From NCBI GenBank assembly GCA_001899805.1, contig MKWP01000009.1, positions 62,001 to 126,000 on the forward strand: a stretch of DNA of 64,000 nucleotides. The letters are read 5' to 3'. The position numbers were made by a program, and so were the translations under genes. Positions 8,666 through 17,961 of this stretch are shown here, one piece after another; position 1 is the first letter of the stretch; every line of letters begins with the position of its first letter. The notes beneath the pieces are model-generated. The model saw only the letters and a program-made list of their open reading frames with translations, did no database searches and was not told the origin of the DNA. Source of the stretch: Lysobacterales bacterium 66-474. GTDB taxonomy: Bacteria; Pseudomonadota; Gammaproteobacteria; Xanthomonadales; Rhodanobacteraceae.

Positions 8666-10855
8666 CTACTTCGATTCCGGCTCCAGCCCGCGATCCTTCT
8701 TCATCGCGTCGATGTTGGGCGCGCGGCCGCGCCAGTCGGCGTACATCTTGCCGAGGTCCTCGGTGTTGCCGCGCGACAGCACCATCTGGCGGAAGCGGTC
8801 GCCGTTGGCACGCGTCGGGCCGCCGTGTTCCTGGAACCAGCCGAACGCATCGTCGGCCAGCATCTGCGTCCAGAGATACGCGTAGTAGCCGGCGGAGTAG
8901 CCGTTGCCCCAGATGTGCAGGAAGTAAGTCGAGCGATAACGCGGCGGCACGTAGCTCAAATCGACGTGGTTGTCCTTGAGCGCCTTGGCTTCGAACGCAT
9001 CGACGTTGGTCACTTTCGGCGCGCCGGGCGAAATGGTGTGCCAGGACATGTCGAGCAGCGCGGCCGAGATCAGCTCGGTCATGTCGTAGCCCTTGTTGAA
9101 GAGCTGCGAGTTCTTGAGCTTGTCGACCAGCTCTTTCGGCATCGGTTCGCCGGTCTTGTAATTCTTCGCGTAGTGCGCGAACACCGTCGGGTACAGCGCC
9201 CAGTGTTCGTTGAACTGCGAGGGGAACTCCACGAAATCGCGCTGCGGCACGGTGCCCGAAAGGCTCGGGTATTCCTGGTCGGCGAACATGCCGTTGAGGG
9301 CGTGGCCGAACTCGTGGAACATCGTGATCACGTCGTCGAACGACAGCAGCGCGGGCTGGCCCGGCGCGGGCTTGGTGAAGTTGGCGACGTTGTAGATCAC
9401 CGGCTTCTCGCCCAGCAATTTCGACTGCGTGACGAGGTTGCTCATCCACGCGCCGCCGCTCTTGTTGTCGCGCTTGAAGTAGTCGCAGTAGAACAACGCC
9501 AGCGGCTTGCCGTTCGAATCACTGACTTCGAACACGCGCACGTCCGGCTCCCACACCGGGATGTCCTTGCGTTCCTTGAAGGTGAGGCCGTAGAGCTGGT
9601 TGGCGGCGTAGAACACGCCGTTCTCCAGCACGTTGTTCAATTCGAAATACGGCTTGACCTGCGCGCCGTCGAAGTCGTACTTGGCCTTGCGCACCTGCTC
9701 GCCGTAGTAATCCCAGTCCCACGCGGCCAGCTTGAAGTCGGGCTTGCCGGCTGCCTTCTGGTCCGTGTCGATCATCTGCTGGCGATCCTTGCCCTCGGTC
9801 TCGGCGCGCGCCACCGCGGGCGGCACCAGTGCGTCGAGGAAGTTCATCACCGCGGAAGGCGTCTTGGCCATCTGGTCTTCCAGCTTCCACGCGGCGAAGT
9901 CGGGGAAGCCGAGCAGCTTGGCCTTCTGTGCGCGCAGGTACGCCATTTCCTCGATGGTCGCGCGGGTGTCGTTGGCGTCACCCTTTTCGGCGCGGTCCCA
10001 GGAATGCTGGAACAGTTCGTGGCGCACGTTGCGGTTGTCGAGCGAACCCAATGCCGGCTGCTGGGTGGTGTTCTGCAGCGGGATCACCCACTTGTCCGTC
10101 AATTTGCGCGCCTTGGCGTCCTGCGCCGCGGCGTCGATTTCACCGGGCGACAGCCCCGCCAGCCCGGCCTTGCTGCCCACCACCAGCGCGCCGGCCTTGG
10201 CCGCGGCCAGCAGCTTGTTCTGGAACTGCGCGGACAGCGTGGACAGTTGCTCGTTGTAATGCTTCAGCCTGGCCTTGTCGGCATCGGACAGCCTGGCGCC
10301 GTTGTGCACGAACTGCTGGTAGTCGTATTCCAGCAGGTGTGCGGATTCCGGGTCGAGCTTCAGGCTGGCGCGCTGGTCGTAAAGCTTCTGGATGCGCGCG
10401 AACAATTTCGGATTGAGGAAGATCGCATCCTGGTGCGCGGCCAGCTTCGGGGCTTCGACTTCCTGGATCTTCTGCAGGGTGTCGTTGGTGTCGGCGCCGG
10501 CCAGCAGGCCGAACACCGCCATCACGCGATTCAACATCGCGCCGGTCTTTTCCATCGCGACGATGGTGTTCTCGAAGGTCGGTGCCGCGGGATTGTTGGC
10601 GATCTTGTCGATTTCCGCGCGCTGCAGCTTCATGCCCTCTTCGATCGCGGGCTGGAAGTCCGCGTTCCTGATCTTGCCGAAGTCGGGCGCCTCGAACGGC
10701 AGTGTCGAGGCCTTGTAGAACGGGTTGGCGGCAATGGCGCCCTGGCTGGCCGCGGGGCTCGCGGCCGGCGCGGCGGCGTGCGCGTTCACGCCGACGGTTC
10801 CGGCGAGCAGGGCACAACAGGCGACGGAAAGGATCCGGGTACGGAAAACGGGCAT
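8666..10855 (-). CDS. dcp: M3 family peptidyl-dipeptidase (Dcp), exported
   Basis: Zinc metallopeptidase that removes C-terminal dipeptides or cuts oligopeptides. The zinc motif is FHEFGHALN, with HEFGH from residue 514, and the third-ligand region follows. The C-terminal block STYFLHIWGNGYSAGYYAY is typical of M3 (thimet oligopeptidase) enzymes. A signal peptide covers residues 1-28 (cleavage near AHA), so it acts in the periplasm. The ATG at 10855 follows AAGGAG with ideal spacing; 729 residues. It lies 31 bases downstream of the small unknown gene and is probably co-transcribed with it. Confidence 0.92.
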   Translation of the reverse strand: MPVFRTRILSVACCALLAGTVGVNAHAAAPAASPAASQGAIAANPFYKASTLPFEAPDFGKIRNADFQPAIEEGMKLQRAEIDKIANNPAAPTFENTIVAMEKTGAMLNRVMAVFGLLAGADTNDTLQKIQEVEAPKLAAHQDAIFLNPKLFARIQKLYDQRASLKLDPESAHLLEYDYQQFVHNGARLSDADKARLKHYNEQLSTLSAQFQNKLLAAAKAGALVVGSKAGLAGLSPGEIDAAAQDAKARKLTDKWVIPLQNTTQQPALGSLDNRNVRHELFQHSWDRAEKGDANDTRATIEEMAYLRAQKAKLLGFPDFAAWKLEDQMAKTPSAVMNFLDALVPPAVARAETEGKDRQQMIDTDQKAAGKPDFKLAAWDWDYYGEQVRKAKYDFDGAQVKPYFELNNVLENGVFYAANQLYGLTFKERKDIPVWEPDVRVFEVSDSNGKPLALFYCDYFKRDNKSGGAWMSNLVTQSKLLGEKPVIYNVANFTKPAPGQPALLSFDDVITMFHEFGHALNGMFADQEYPSLSGTVPQRDFVEFPSQFNEHWALYPTVFAHYAKNYKTGEPMPKELVDKLKNSQLFNKGYDMTELISAALLDMSWHTISPGAPKVTNVDAFEAKALKDNHVDLSYVPPRYRSTYFLHIWGNGYSAGYYAYLWTQMLADDAFGWFQEHGGPTRANGDRFRQMVLSRGNTEDLGKMYADWRGRAPNIDAMKKDRGLEPESK

Positions 10856-10886
10856 GGCAACACTCCTTGCACGGCAAATGGGATGA

Positions 10887-11237
10887 TCAGGCGGCTGCGA
10901 CGTCACGCAATTGCCAATGGGGTCCGATCAGCATGAACAGGCGGTGGCGCAACACGAAATGGGTCAGCGTGGTGACCACCTGCACCTCGGTGCGCAGGTC
11001 GTCGAGCTGGGCGCTGACGGTGGCCGTGGGATCGACCGGCGCCAGCGATTGGTCGACCTCGTCGGGGTCGGGTTGCTTGGCTTTCCAGCGCTGGAACAGG
11101 ACCGGCTGGCGCAGCGCGGCTTGCAGGGCTTCGGCGAAGCTCTGCGGCGAGGAACCCTGGAACGACAGGTCCGGGTCCGGGCCGCGCGCGGTGGCGAGGT
11201 TGGCGATCGTGATGAAATACCGCTGGGCTTGGCTCAA
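10887..11237 (-). CDS. small conserved-looking protein of unknown function
   Basis: Not recognised. A TTG start at 11237 has GGAG seven bases upstream and gives 116 residues; an in-frame ATG at 11294 lacks a well-placed ribosome site. The product is soluble, with no signal peptide, and has a negatively charged middle (PDPDEVD) and a C-terminal hydrophobic helix (FVLRHRLFMLIG). The codon pattern is regular for this genome. It lies 31 bases ahead of dcp on the same strand and is divergent from the tricorn-like gene. Confidence 0.6.
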   Translation of the reverse strand: MSQAQRYFITIANLATARGPDPDLSFQGSSPQSFAEALQAALRQPVLFQRWKAKQPDPDEVDQSLAPVDPTATVSAQLDDLRTEVQVVTTLTHFVLRHRLFMLIGPHWQLRDVAAA

Positions 11238-11413
11238 GGTCTGGCTCCATGCACGGGTAGGCGGTGACCGTCCATGATGCCGTGAACGCCGTGAAGGTTC
11301 CATCCTGACGCAAGTCATGGGTGCGCCGCCGCCACGCCTGCCGAACGGGACTGGCGGGCACACCTGAAAGCGCGTATAGCTGGCGGCTCGTGCCGTCATG
11401 CGAGGGGCGTTCC

Positions 11414-14400
11414 ATGTCTTCCACGATCCGCAAGTCCGTTCTCGCCGGTTGCGCGCTGCTGGCCGGCGCGGGATTGGCCGCGTGTTCGCAATCCCCGTCG
11501 CCGTCCGCGTCGGGTGAGGCGTCGACGCCATCTTCCGCAAGCGCCACGGCGGTCACGCCTCCGGCGCCGGCGGGAACATCCGCTTCGGCAACCGCGGGCG
11601 CGAGCGTCGAAGGCACGCGGCTGCTGCGTTTCCCCGACGTGTGCGGCGACCGCGTGGTGTTCACCTACGCGGGCGACCTGTGGACCGCCTCGACGCAAGG
11701 CGGCACCGCGACGCGCCTGACGGCGGGACCTGGTCTGGAAATGGCCGCGCGTTTCTCGCCCGACTGCAGGCAGATCGCCTTCACCGGCCAGTACGGCGGC
11801 GACAGCCAGGTGTACGTGGTGCCCGCGACCGGCGGCGAGCCGACCCAGTTGACGTTCTATCCGGCGATGGGGCCGTTGCCGCAGCGCTGGGGTTTCGACA
11901 ACCAGGTGTACGGCTGGACGCCGGACGGGAAATCCGTGCTGTTCCGTTCGTGGCGCGACTCGCGCAACATTTCCGATCCGCGCGTGTTCACCGTGGCCGT
12001 CACCGGCGGCCTGCCGAGCGTGCTGCCGATGCCGCAGTCCGGCACCGCGCGGTTCTCGCCCGACGGCAAGCAGATGGTGTATTCGCCCAAGTTCCGCGAC
12101 TTCCGCGACTGGGACCGCTACCAGGGCGGCTGGGCGCAGGACCTCTTCATCTACGACTTCGCTTCGAAGTCGGCCAGGAACATCACCAATGATCCCAACA
12201 CCGATCGCGATCCGGTCTGGATCGGCAAGGACATCTATTTCCTGTCCGACCGCGGCCCGCACCTGAACCTCTATCGCTACGACACCGGCGACGGCAAGAC
12301 CACGCAACTGACGAATTACCAGAACGACGACGCGCGCTGGGCCAGCGGCGACGCGGCCGGGCAGATCGTATACGAGGTCACCGGCGCGCTGCACATCTTC
12401 GACACCCGCAACAACACCGATCGCGCGCTGACGATCCACGTGCCGAGCGACCTCGTCGCCTCGCGTGCGTCCGAGCGCAGCGTCAGGAAATTCATCGAGG
12501 ATTATGCGCTCAGCCCGAACGGCAAGCGCGCGGCGTTCACCGCACGCGGCGACGTCTTCAGCGTGCCGCTGGAACACGGCATCACGCTGGATCTCACCCA
12601 CACGCCCGGCGCGCACGAGCGCGAAGTGTCGTGGTCGCCCGACGGCAAGCGCGTGGCCTACATTTCCGACCAGAGCGGCGAGGAAGAAGTGTGGGTGCGC
12701 GATGCCGACGGCACCAATCCGGTGATGCTGACCAGGGGCGTGATCGGGCGGCTTTACCAGCCACTGTGGTCGCCGGACGGCAAGAACCTCGCGTTCGTGG
12801 ATTCGGCCAACCGCATCCACGTGGTGGGCGCTTCGGGCGGCGCGTCCGACAAGGTGGTCGCGCAGGATCCGGGCGTGTCGCGGCGCGACTATGCGTGGTC
12901 GCCGGGCGGGCATTACCTCGCGTATTCGCTGACCGACAAGGACACGCAGCTCGCGCGTCTGTTCGTCTATGACCTCGCTTCAGGCAAGGCCGTCGAGCTC
13001 GGGAGCGAATACGCCGATGCGCTGTCGCCGGCGTTCTCGCCCGACGGCAAGTACCTGTACTTCCTCGGCGACCGCGAGTGGTCGCCACAATTCTCCAGCG
13101 TGGAACTGGATTACGCGACCAATCGCACCACACAGATTTTGGCGTACGCGTTGCGGAAGGATGTCAAGAATCCCTTCGCGCCGCGCAACGACAGCGCGAC
13201 GGGTGACGAAGACGCGCCAGGGTCATCCGCGCCCGCGGGCAGGGGCGACGACGAACACGGCAAGCAGGCCAAACCGAAAGCGGCATCGCAAATCGACGAC
13301 AAGATCGACTTCGACGGCATCGACCAGCGCCTGGTGCGTGCGCCGATCGATCCCGACAACGTCCAGTGGCTGGCGGTCACGCCCAAGGCGATCCTGTACG
13401 CGACAGCCGGCGCGCCGTTCCTCGGTCGCGAAAGCGCGCTGCCGCTGAAGGTGCACGCGTGGTCGTTCAAGGATCGCAAATCCAGCGATGTCTACACGTA
13501 CAAGCCACAGGGCGGCGGCGGTGAGGGCGGAGGCGGCGCGGCGCCGCTTGCATTGTCGGCCGACGGTTCCACGTTGCTGGTGCATGACGGCGAGGATTAC
13601 AAGCGGATCGACCTCGACGCGCCCAAGCCGAAGCCCGAGGACGTGAAGCTGGACGGCCTGTTCATGCGCGTCGATCCCAAGGCCGAGTACGCCGAGATCT
13701 TCAACGACGTGTGGCGGCGCTATCGCGATTACTTCTACGTCGCCAACATGAACGGCTACGACTGGAACGCGCTGCGCGCCAAGTACCAGCCGTTGCTCCA
13801 ATACGTGGGCGACCGCACCGACCTCAACTACGTGCTGGGCGAGATGATCGCCGAGCTTTCCAACTCCCACACCTACGTCGCGGGCGGCGACCTCGGCCTG
13901 CCGGACAAGCCGCACGTGGGCCTGCTGGGTGCCGACTTCAAACTGGACGCCGCGAGCGGACGTTACCAGGTCGCCGACGTGTTCCCCGGCGAGAACGACG
14001 AGCCGCGTTACCGCTCGCCGCTCACCGAAGTCGGCGTGGACGTCAAGTCGGGCGATTACATCCTCGCGATCAACGGCACGCCGCTGACGAAGGACGAAAA
14101 TCCGTACAGGTTGCTGCGGATCGCGCCGGGACAGATGGTGCAATTGCTCGTCAATTCGCGTCCGAGCACGGATGGCGCACGCACGGTGCTGGTGAAACCG
14201 ATCGCGAGCGAGATGGACCTGCACTACTACGACTGGGTACAGGCCAATCGCGCGTACGTCGCCAAGGCCAGCGACGGCCAGATCGGCTACCTGCACATCC
14301 CCGACATGGGCGTGGATGGCGCGCGCGAATTCATCAAGTGGTACTACCCGCAGTTGCGCAAGCCGGGCCTGATCATCGACGTGCGCGACAACGGCGGCGG

Positions 14401-14932
14401 TTTCATGTCGCAGACCATGATCGAACGGCTGTCGCGCAAATTGCTGGCGTACAACTACCTGCGCGGGAGTTCGATCACCGGCACCTATCCGGGCGCGACC
14501 TATCTCGGGCACCTTGCGGCGCTCAGCAACGGCACCACCGCCTCGGACGGCGACATCTTCTCGTACATGTTCAAGCAGGCGAAGCTGGGGCCGCTGATCG
14601 GCACGCGCACCTGGGGCGGCGTGATCGGCATCGGCGGACTCGGACCGCTGATCGATGGCGGTGACGTGTTCGTGCCGCAGTTCGCGGGCATCGTCGGCCT
14701 CGACGGCAAGTACACGGTTGAAGGCTACGGCGTCGATCCCGACATCGTGGTCAACGAGGACGTGTCGCAGCAACTGGCCGGCAAGGACCCGCAACTCGAC
14801 AAGGCGATCGAGGTGCTGCAAAAGGAAATCCAGGCGCACCCGCTGAACCTGCCGCCGCAACCGCCGGGACTGGACAAGGCGCCGCCCAACATGCGGCCGA
14901 AGTCCGCCGCGGGTGCCGCTTCACCGGGCTAG
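11414..14932 (+). CDS. tricorn-protease-like S41 family lipoprotein
   Basis: Large self-compartmentalising serine protease family: two beta-propellers, a PDZ domain and an S41 protease core. The ATG at 11414 follows AGGGG. The signal ends in the lipobox LAAC (C24), so the protein is predicted to be an anchored lipoprotein. Repeated blade motifs of the type FSPDGK and WSPDGK (residues 110-560) mark the propellers. The catalytic set of tricorn appears conserved: S818-H819 (NSHTY), S1044-D1045 (ASDGD) and E1115. A Gly-rich insert (about residue 700) and an acidic linker (about 600-640) join the domains. 1,172 residues. Probably degrades peptides at the envelope; M3 peptidase next door is functionally compatible. 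Confidence 0.9.
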   Translation: MSSTIRKSVLAGCALLAGAGLAACSQSPSPSASGEASTPSSASATAVTPPAPAGTSASATAGASVEGTRLLRFPDVCGDRVVFTYAGDLWTASTQGGTATRLTAGPGLEMAARFSPDCRQIAFTGQYGGDSQVYVVPATGGEPTQLTFYPAMGPLPQRWGFDNQVYGWTPDGKSVLFRSWRDSRNISDPRVFTVAVTGGLPSVLPMPQSGTARFSPDGKQMVYSPKFRDFRDWDRYQGGWAQDLFIYDFASKSARNITNDPNTDRDPVWIGKDIYFLSDRGPHLNLYRYDTGDGKTTQLTNYQNDDARWASGDAAGQIVYEVTGALHIFDTRNNTDRALTIHVPSDLVASRASERSVRKFIEDYALSPNGKRAAFTARGDVFSVPLEHGITLDLTHTPGAHEREVSWSPDGKRVAYISDQSGEEEVWVRDADGTNPVMLTRGVIGRLYQPLWSPDGKNLAFVDSANRIHVVGASGGASDKVVAQDPGVSRRDYAWSPGGHYLAYSLTDKDTQLARLFVYDLASGKAVELGSEYADALSPAFSPDGKYLYFLGDREWSPQFSSVELDYATNRTTQILAYALRKDVKNPFAPRNDSATGDEDAPGSSAPAGRGDDEHGKQAKPKAASQIDDKIDFDGIDQRLVRAPIDPDNVQWLAVTPKAILYATAGAPFLGRESALPLKVHAWSFKDRKSSDVYTYKPQGGGGEGGGGAAPLALSADGSTLLVHDGEDYKRIDLDAPKPKPEDVKLDGLFMRVDPKAEYAEIFNDVWRRYRDYFYVANMNGYDWNALRAKYQPLLQYVGDRTDLNYVLGEMIAELSNSHTYVAGGDLGLPDKPHVGLLGADFKLDAASGRYQVADVFPGENDEPRYRSPLTEVGVDVKSGDYILAINGTPLTKDENPYRLLRIAPGQMVQLLVNSRPSTDGARTVLVKPIASEMDLHYYDWVQANRAYVAKASDGQIGYLHIPDMGVDGAREFIKWYYPQLRKPGLIIDVRDNGGGFMSQTMIERLSRKLLAYNYLRGSSITGTYPGATYLGHLAALSNGTTASDGDIFSYMFKQAKLGPLIGTRTWGGVIGIGGLGPLIDGGDVFVPQFAGIVGLDGKYTVEGYGVDPDIVVNEDVSQQLAGKDPQLDKAIEVLQKEIQAHPLNLPPQPPGLDKAPPNMRPKSAAGAASPG

Positions 14933-14947
14933 GGCCCATCTCGATAT

Positions 14948-15027
14948 CCGTTCGCCCTGAGCTTGTCGAAGGGCGAACGCGGCAAGTGACGTTTCCGTTC
15001 GTGCTTCGACAGGCTCAGCACGAACGG
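14948..15027. repeat. REP-like palindromic repeat pair, family A, copy 2
   Basis: Same composite as at 1094-1173: CCGTTCGCCCTGAGCTTGTC then GAAGGGCGAACG, followed after a short spacer by GTTCGTGCTTCGACAGGCTC with closing arm AGCACGAAC. Both palindromes are nearly perfect. It sits between the convergent tricorn-like and methyltransferase genes, where it may help end transcription. Confidence 0.82.
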
Positions 15028-15108
15028 AAACCTTGCGGAAGCGACGGCGACGGTTCAAACAACCTGCGTGTGCCGGTTTGATGCCAGCGCACACGCACAC
15101 GCATACGA

Positions 15109-15918
15109 TCAGGATCGCTGCGCGTCCGCGGATTGCTGTGCACGGAGTTTTTCCGTCAGCGTTCCGGCATCGCGCCAGGTCAGCGGCGCGCGCTTGCGCG
15201 AGAGCTTCAGCAGCCGGCGCGCGCGCCGTTGTTTGGCGACGAGTCGCAGCCAGCGCGGATCGAGCGGCTCCGCCGTGAAGGCATGCAGCATGCGGCCGTC
15301 GCTGGCGAAATGGCGACCGAGCCTGTTTGCCAGGCCTTGCAAGCTTGCTGTCGTGAAAAAACCCACGTGCTGGCCGGTTTCCGGCGCGTAGTAATGCCAT
15401 TGACCCGGACGGTTGCCATGTGTCGGCAGCAACTCGGTGGTGAAGATCAGGGCCGGCGCGCACGCGACGAGTCGCTCGAAAGCCGGCACCGGATCGACCA
15501 GGTGCTCGGCCACTTCGAAACACGTGACGAGATCGAAAGTCGTGTTTGCATCGGCCTCGAATCCCAGCGCGAAAAGATTCTCGCAGTGCGGATCGCTCCA
15601 GCGGAAGTCGTGGCCGCGATCGCGCATCAGACGCACGAACAGGCCGGTGCCTGCGCCGTAATCCAGCGCTGTTTTCGCGTCGCGGAAACGCCAGCGCAAC
15701 AGCGCGTCCACGGCGTCCGCCAGCCACAGGTTTCGCATCGCGATGCCGGTGTCGAGCGCGGCAATCGCATGGTCGGCGTAGGCTTCGTCCAGCCAACCGG
15801 GATCCTCGACGAACACGAAGCCGCAGGCGGAACAGCGCCGGTAGCGCGCGCGGTGGCGGCCCAGCACCACCAGTTCACCGAAGGCTTCGGTGCGCGCGCC
15901 ACAGAGCTTGCAGGTCAT
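15109..15918 (-). CDS. class I SAM-dependent methyltransferase with N-terminal zinc ribbon
   Basis: The N-terminus has two Cys pairs, CKLCG and CSACG, forming a probable zinc ribbon. A Methyltransf_23-type Rossmann domain follows, with the SAM motif LDYGAGTG (about residue 88) and the post-I region LVTCFEVAEHL. The C-terminus is basic (KQRRARRLLKLSRKR). 269 residues; start ATG at 15918 overlaps the bioD stop by four bases (ATGA), indicating translational coupling. The family resembles methyltransferases acting on sugars or lipid-linked precursors, but the substrate is unknown. Biotin synthesis does need a methyltransferase (BioC), yet this protein's zinc ribbon and sequence do not look like BioC. 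Confidence 0.78.
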   Translation of the reverse strand: MTCKLCGARTEAFGELVVLGRHRARYRRCSACGFVFVEDPGWLDEAYADHAIAALDTGIAMRNLWLADAVDALLRWRFRDAKTALDYGAGTGLFVRLMRDRGHDFRWSDPHCENLFALGFEADANTTFDLVTCFEVAEHLVDPVPAFERLVACAPALIFTTELLPTHGNRPGQWHYYAPETGQHVGFFTTASLQGLANRLGRHFASDGRMLHAFTAEPLDPRWLRLVAKQRRARRLLKLSRKRAPLTWRDAGTLTEKLRAQQSADAQRS

Positions 15919-16613
15919 GGTGCGTAGTCGCGCAACGCGTCGGCGGCATCGCGCAGGCTGGCCGCGGCCGACATCGGCGCCACGCCGTGCGGCAGCACGC
16001 CGAGGCAAGGCGCCGCCAGCGAGCGGTTCAGCAGCACCAGGTTTTCCTTCGGGTTCAGCATGTCGGGATCGATGCGGTTGCCGATCCAGCCCAGCAGTTC
16101 GCAGCCGTCGGCGCGGATCGCGCGCGCGGTGAGCTGTGCGTGGTTGAGGCAGCCCAGTTTCAAACCCACCACCAGGATCACCGGCAGCTGCAGGGTCAGC
16201 GGGATCGCGTTGGCGCGCAGCGTGTCGGACAGCGGCGCCAGCCAACCGCCCACGCCTTCGACCACGATGGCCTCGCCGTGCATGATCGCGAGGCTGTCGT
16301 AGGCATCCTGGATCGGCGGCAATGTCACTTCTTCGTCCATTTCAGCCGCTGCGATGTGCGGCGACACGGGGGCCTTGAAGGCGAACGGGTTGCAGTGCTG
16401 GTAGCGCTCCGGCATGGGATCGCTGGCGGCGATCAGCGCCAGCGCGTCCTTGCTGCGCAAGCCCTCGGGCGTTTCCTCGCAGCCGCTCGCCACCGGCTTC
16501 ATGCCGGTCGCGCGCAAGCCGGCCGCGCGCAGCGCGTGCAGCAGCGAGCACGCCGCGAAGGTCTTGCCGATGCCGGTGTCGGTGCCGGCAATGAACACGC
16601 CCTTGGTTTTCAT
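15915..16613 (-). CDS. bioD: dethiobiotin synthetase
   Basis: ATP-dependent closure of the ureido ring, converting 7,8-diaminopelargonate and CO2 into dethiobiotin; cytoplasmic, penultimate biotin step. The P-loop GTDTGIGKT lies at residues 10-18, MKPVASGC holds the substrate lysine, and VVEGVGGWLAPL is the family's conserved central strand. 232 residues, normal length. It overlaps the TMEM175-like gene upstream (ATGA at 16610-16613) and the methyltransferase gene downstream in the same way, so all three form one coupled operon. Other bio genes are not in the window. Confidence 0.95.
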   Translation of the reverse strand: MKTKGVFIAGTDTGIGKTFAACSLLHALRAAGLRATGMKPVASGCEETPEGLRSKDALALIAASDPMPERYQHCNPFAFKAPVSPHIAAAEMDEEVTLPPIQDAYDSLAIMHGEAIVVEGVGGWLAPLSDTLRANAIPLTLQLPVILVVGLKLGCLNHAQLTARAIRADGCELLGWIGNRIDPDMLNPKENLVLLNRSLAAPCLGVLPHGVAPMSAAASLRDAADALRDYAP

Positions 16614-17323
16614 GGCGGCAATGCAGCCTTCTTGTGTGAGCGATGGTATTTCGCGACGGGTCCGATGAGGGCGAGCAGGAAATAGACTGAGCCGGACAGC
16701 CCGGTCAGTTGGGCCGGCAATACCAGCGCGAGCAGCGCCGAAAACAATCCGACTGCGGCAACGTAGGTGAAGATCATGCTTCGCAGGCGGGCAGAGCCGG
16801 TTTCCTTGCGATCAAGCCAGGTGGCGGTGCGGGCGCCGTGCCGGTACAACATCGCCAGCGTGCCGGCCATGCAAGCGTAGGACAATCCGTAGCAGACGAA
16901 CAAGGCCGCGACGTCCACGCGGGTATTGCTGGTCAAACGCGTTACGTCGGGCGACAGCGTGCCGCCGCTGATGCTGTTGAAGAAGTCCGAATACACCAAG
17001 TGCAACGGGAACACGAAGATCAGGGCAAAAAACACAAGCAGCAGCGACAGGAGCAGGCTGCCGCGATCGGTCAGACGCACCGTGTCCCGCCAACGCACGT
17101 GGGCATGCCAGAACCACGCCAGTTGCGCAAAACAGACGGCGAACGCCGGCACGCCCAGCAACGCGTGTTCCAGCGCATCGACGCTACGCGGCAGGCCACC
17201 GCCGCTTATGATCAGCAGGGTGATTGCGAACGCGAACGCGCCATCCACGAAGTTGTCGAGCCGCGCGCTTTCCGTGCGTTCGTGCCGCGCATTGATCTGG
17301 GCTGGCGTGACCGGTTCCGGCAT
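16610..17323 (-). CDS. TMEM175/DUF1211-type membrane protein
   Basis: Predicted six-helix inner-membrane protein related to prokaryotic TMEM175 potassium channels. The family signature near the start of helix 1 reads RLDNFVDGAFAFAITLL (canonical form RxxxFSDGVFAIAITLL; the usual Ser is Val here). A Trp-rich segment, FAQLAWFWHAHVRW, follows helix 2, and further hydrophobic helices lie near residues 95-112, 140-160, 185-205 and 210-228. 237 residues. First gene of the bioD operon by the ATGA overlap. No ribosome site is obvious before the ATG at 17323. Its link to biotin is probably only one of shared transcription. Confidence 0.8.
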   Translation of the reverse strand: MPEPVTPAQINARHERTESARLDNFVDGAFAFAITLLIISGGGLPRSVDALEHALLGVPAFAVCFAQLAWFWHAHVRWRDTVRLTDRGSLLLSLLLVFFALIFVFPLHLVYSDFFNSISGGTLSPDVTRLTSNTRVDVAALFVCYGLSYACMAGTLAMLYRHGARTATWLDRKETGSARLRSMIFTYVAAVGLFSALLALVLPAQLTGLSGSVYFLLALIGPVAKYHRSHKKAALPP

Positions 17324-17354
17324 TGCGCGATAATAGAGCAGTGGCCTTGCATTT

Positions 17355-17442
17355 CGTTCAAGCGACGCGCAAAAAGCGCGTCGCTTAACTCAAACCTCTC
17401 GTTCAGCGGGCGCGCAAGAGGCAGCGCGTCGCTCAACTCAAA
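17355..17442 (+). repeat. degenerate 48-bp tandem repeat with a 10-bp hairpin
   Basis: GCGCGTCGCTTAACTCAAA at 17376 recurs as GCGCGTCGCTCAACTCAAA at 17424, 48 bases on, with further matches upstream of each (GTTCAAGCG/GTTCAGCGG). In the first unit AGCGACGCGC and its exact complement flank five A residues (17361-17385), giving a stable stem-loop. The repeat lies in the leader of the methionine sulfoxide reductase gene and just upstream of the divergent TMEM175-like gene. Confidence 0.65.
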
Positions 17443-17467
17443 TACACCCCAAGCGAGTGTACTCAAA

Positions 17468-17956
17468 GTGTTCGAAGCCGCCGCCATTACCGCCGTCGAC
17501 AAACCCGGGCTGTACGCCGAACTCACGCAACAGGCGGCGGGCCTGCTGCATGGCGAGAAAAACCTTGTCGCCAATGCCGCCAATTTTGCGGCGCTGGTCT
17601 TTCACGCATTGCCCGACATCAACTGGTGCGGGTTCTATTTCCTCGACGGCGGCGAACTGGTGGTGGGGCCGTTCCAGGGCAAGCCGGCCTGCATCCGCAT
17701 CGCGCTGGGCCGCGGCGTGTGCGGCATCGCGGCCGCAACGCGAGCGACGCAGGTAGTGGAGGATGTTGCCGCCCATCCCAACCATGTTTATTGCGACAGC
17801 GCCTCGCGCTCGGAAATCGTGGTGCCGCTCATTCGCGCCGACGGCACGTTGCTGGGCGTGTGGGATGTCGACAGTCCTTCGCTCGCGCGCTTCGACGATG
17901 CAGACCGCGCCGGGATGGAAGCGTTGTGCGCGGTGTTCATGCGTGCACATGCCTGA
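17468..17956 (+). CDS. msrC: free methionine-R-sulfoxide reductase (GAF domain)
   Basis: Reduces free Met-R-sulfoxide through cysteine chemistry in a GAF fold; cytoplasmic repair of oxidised methionine. Cys75, Cys85 and Cys109 (KPACIR, GRGVCGIA, VYCDSAS) have the spacing of the three conserved cysteines of the fRMsr family (10 and 24 residues apart). INWCGFYF, SEIVVPL and GVWDVDSP are further family motifs. The GTG at 17468 gives 162 residues, the usual length; no strong ribosome site is visible and the frame is open far upstream, so the start is the weakest part of the call. Ends five bases before the convergent M23 gene. Confidence 0.88.
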   Translation: MFEAAAITAVDKPGLYAELTQQAAGLLHGEKNLVANAANFAALVFHALPDINWCGFYFLDGGELVVGPFQGKPACIRIALGRGVCGIAAATRATQVVEDVAAHPNHVYCDSASRSEIVVPLIRADGTLLGVWDVDSPSLARFDDADRAGMEALCAVFMRAHA

Positions 17957-17961
17957 ACGCC

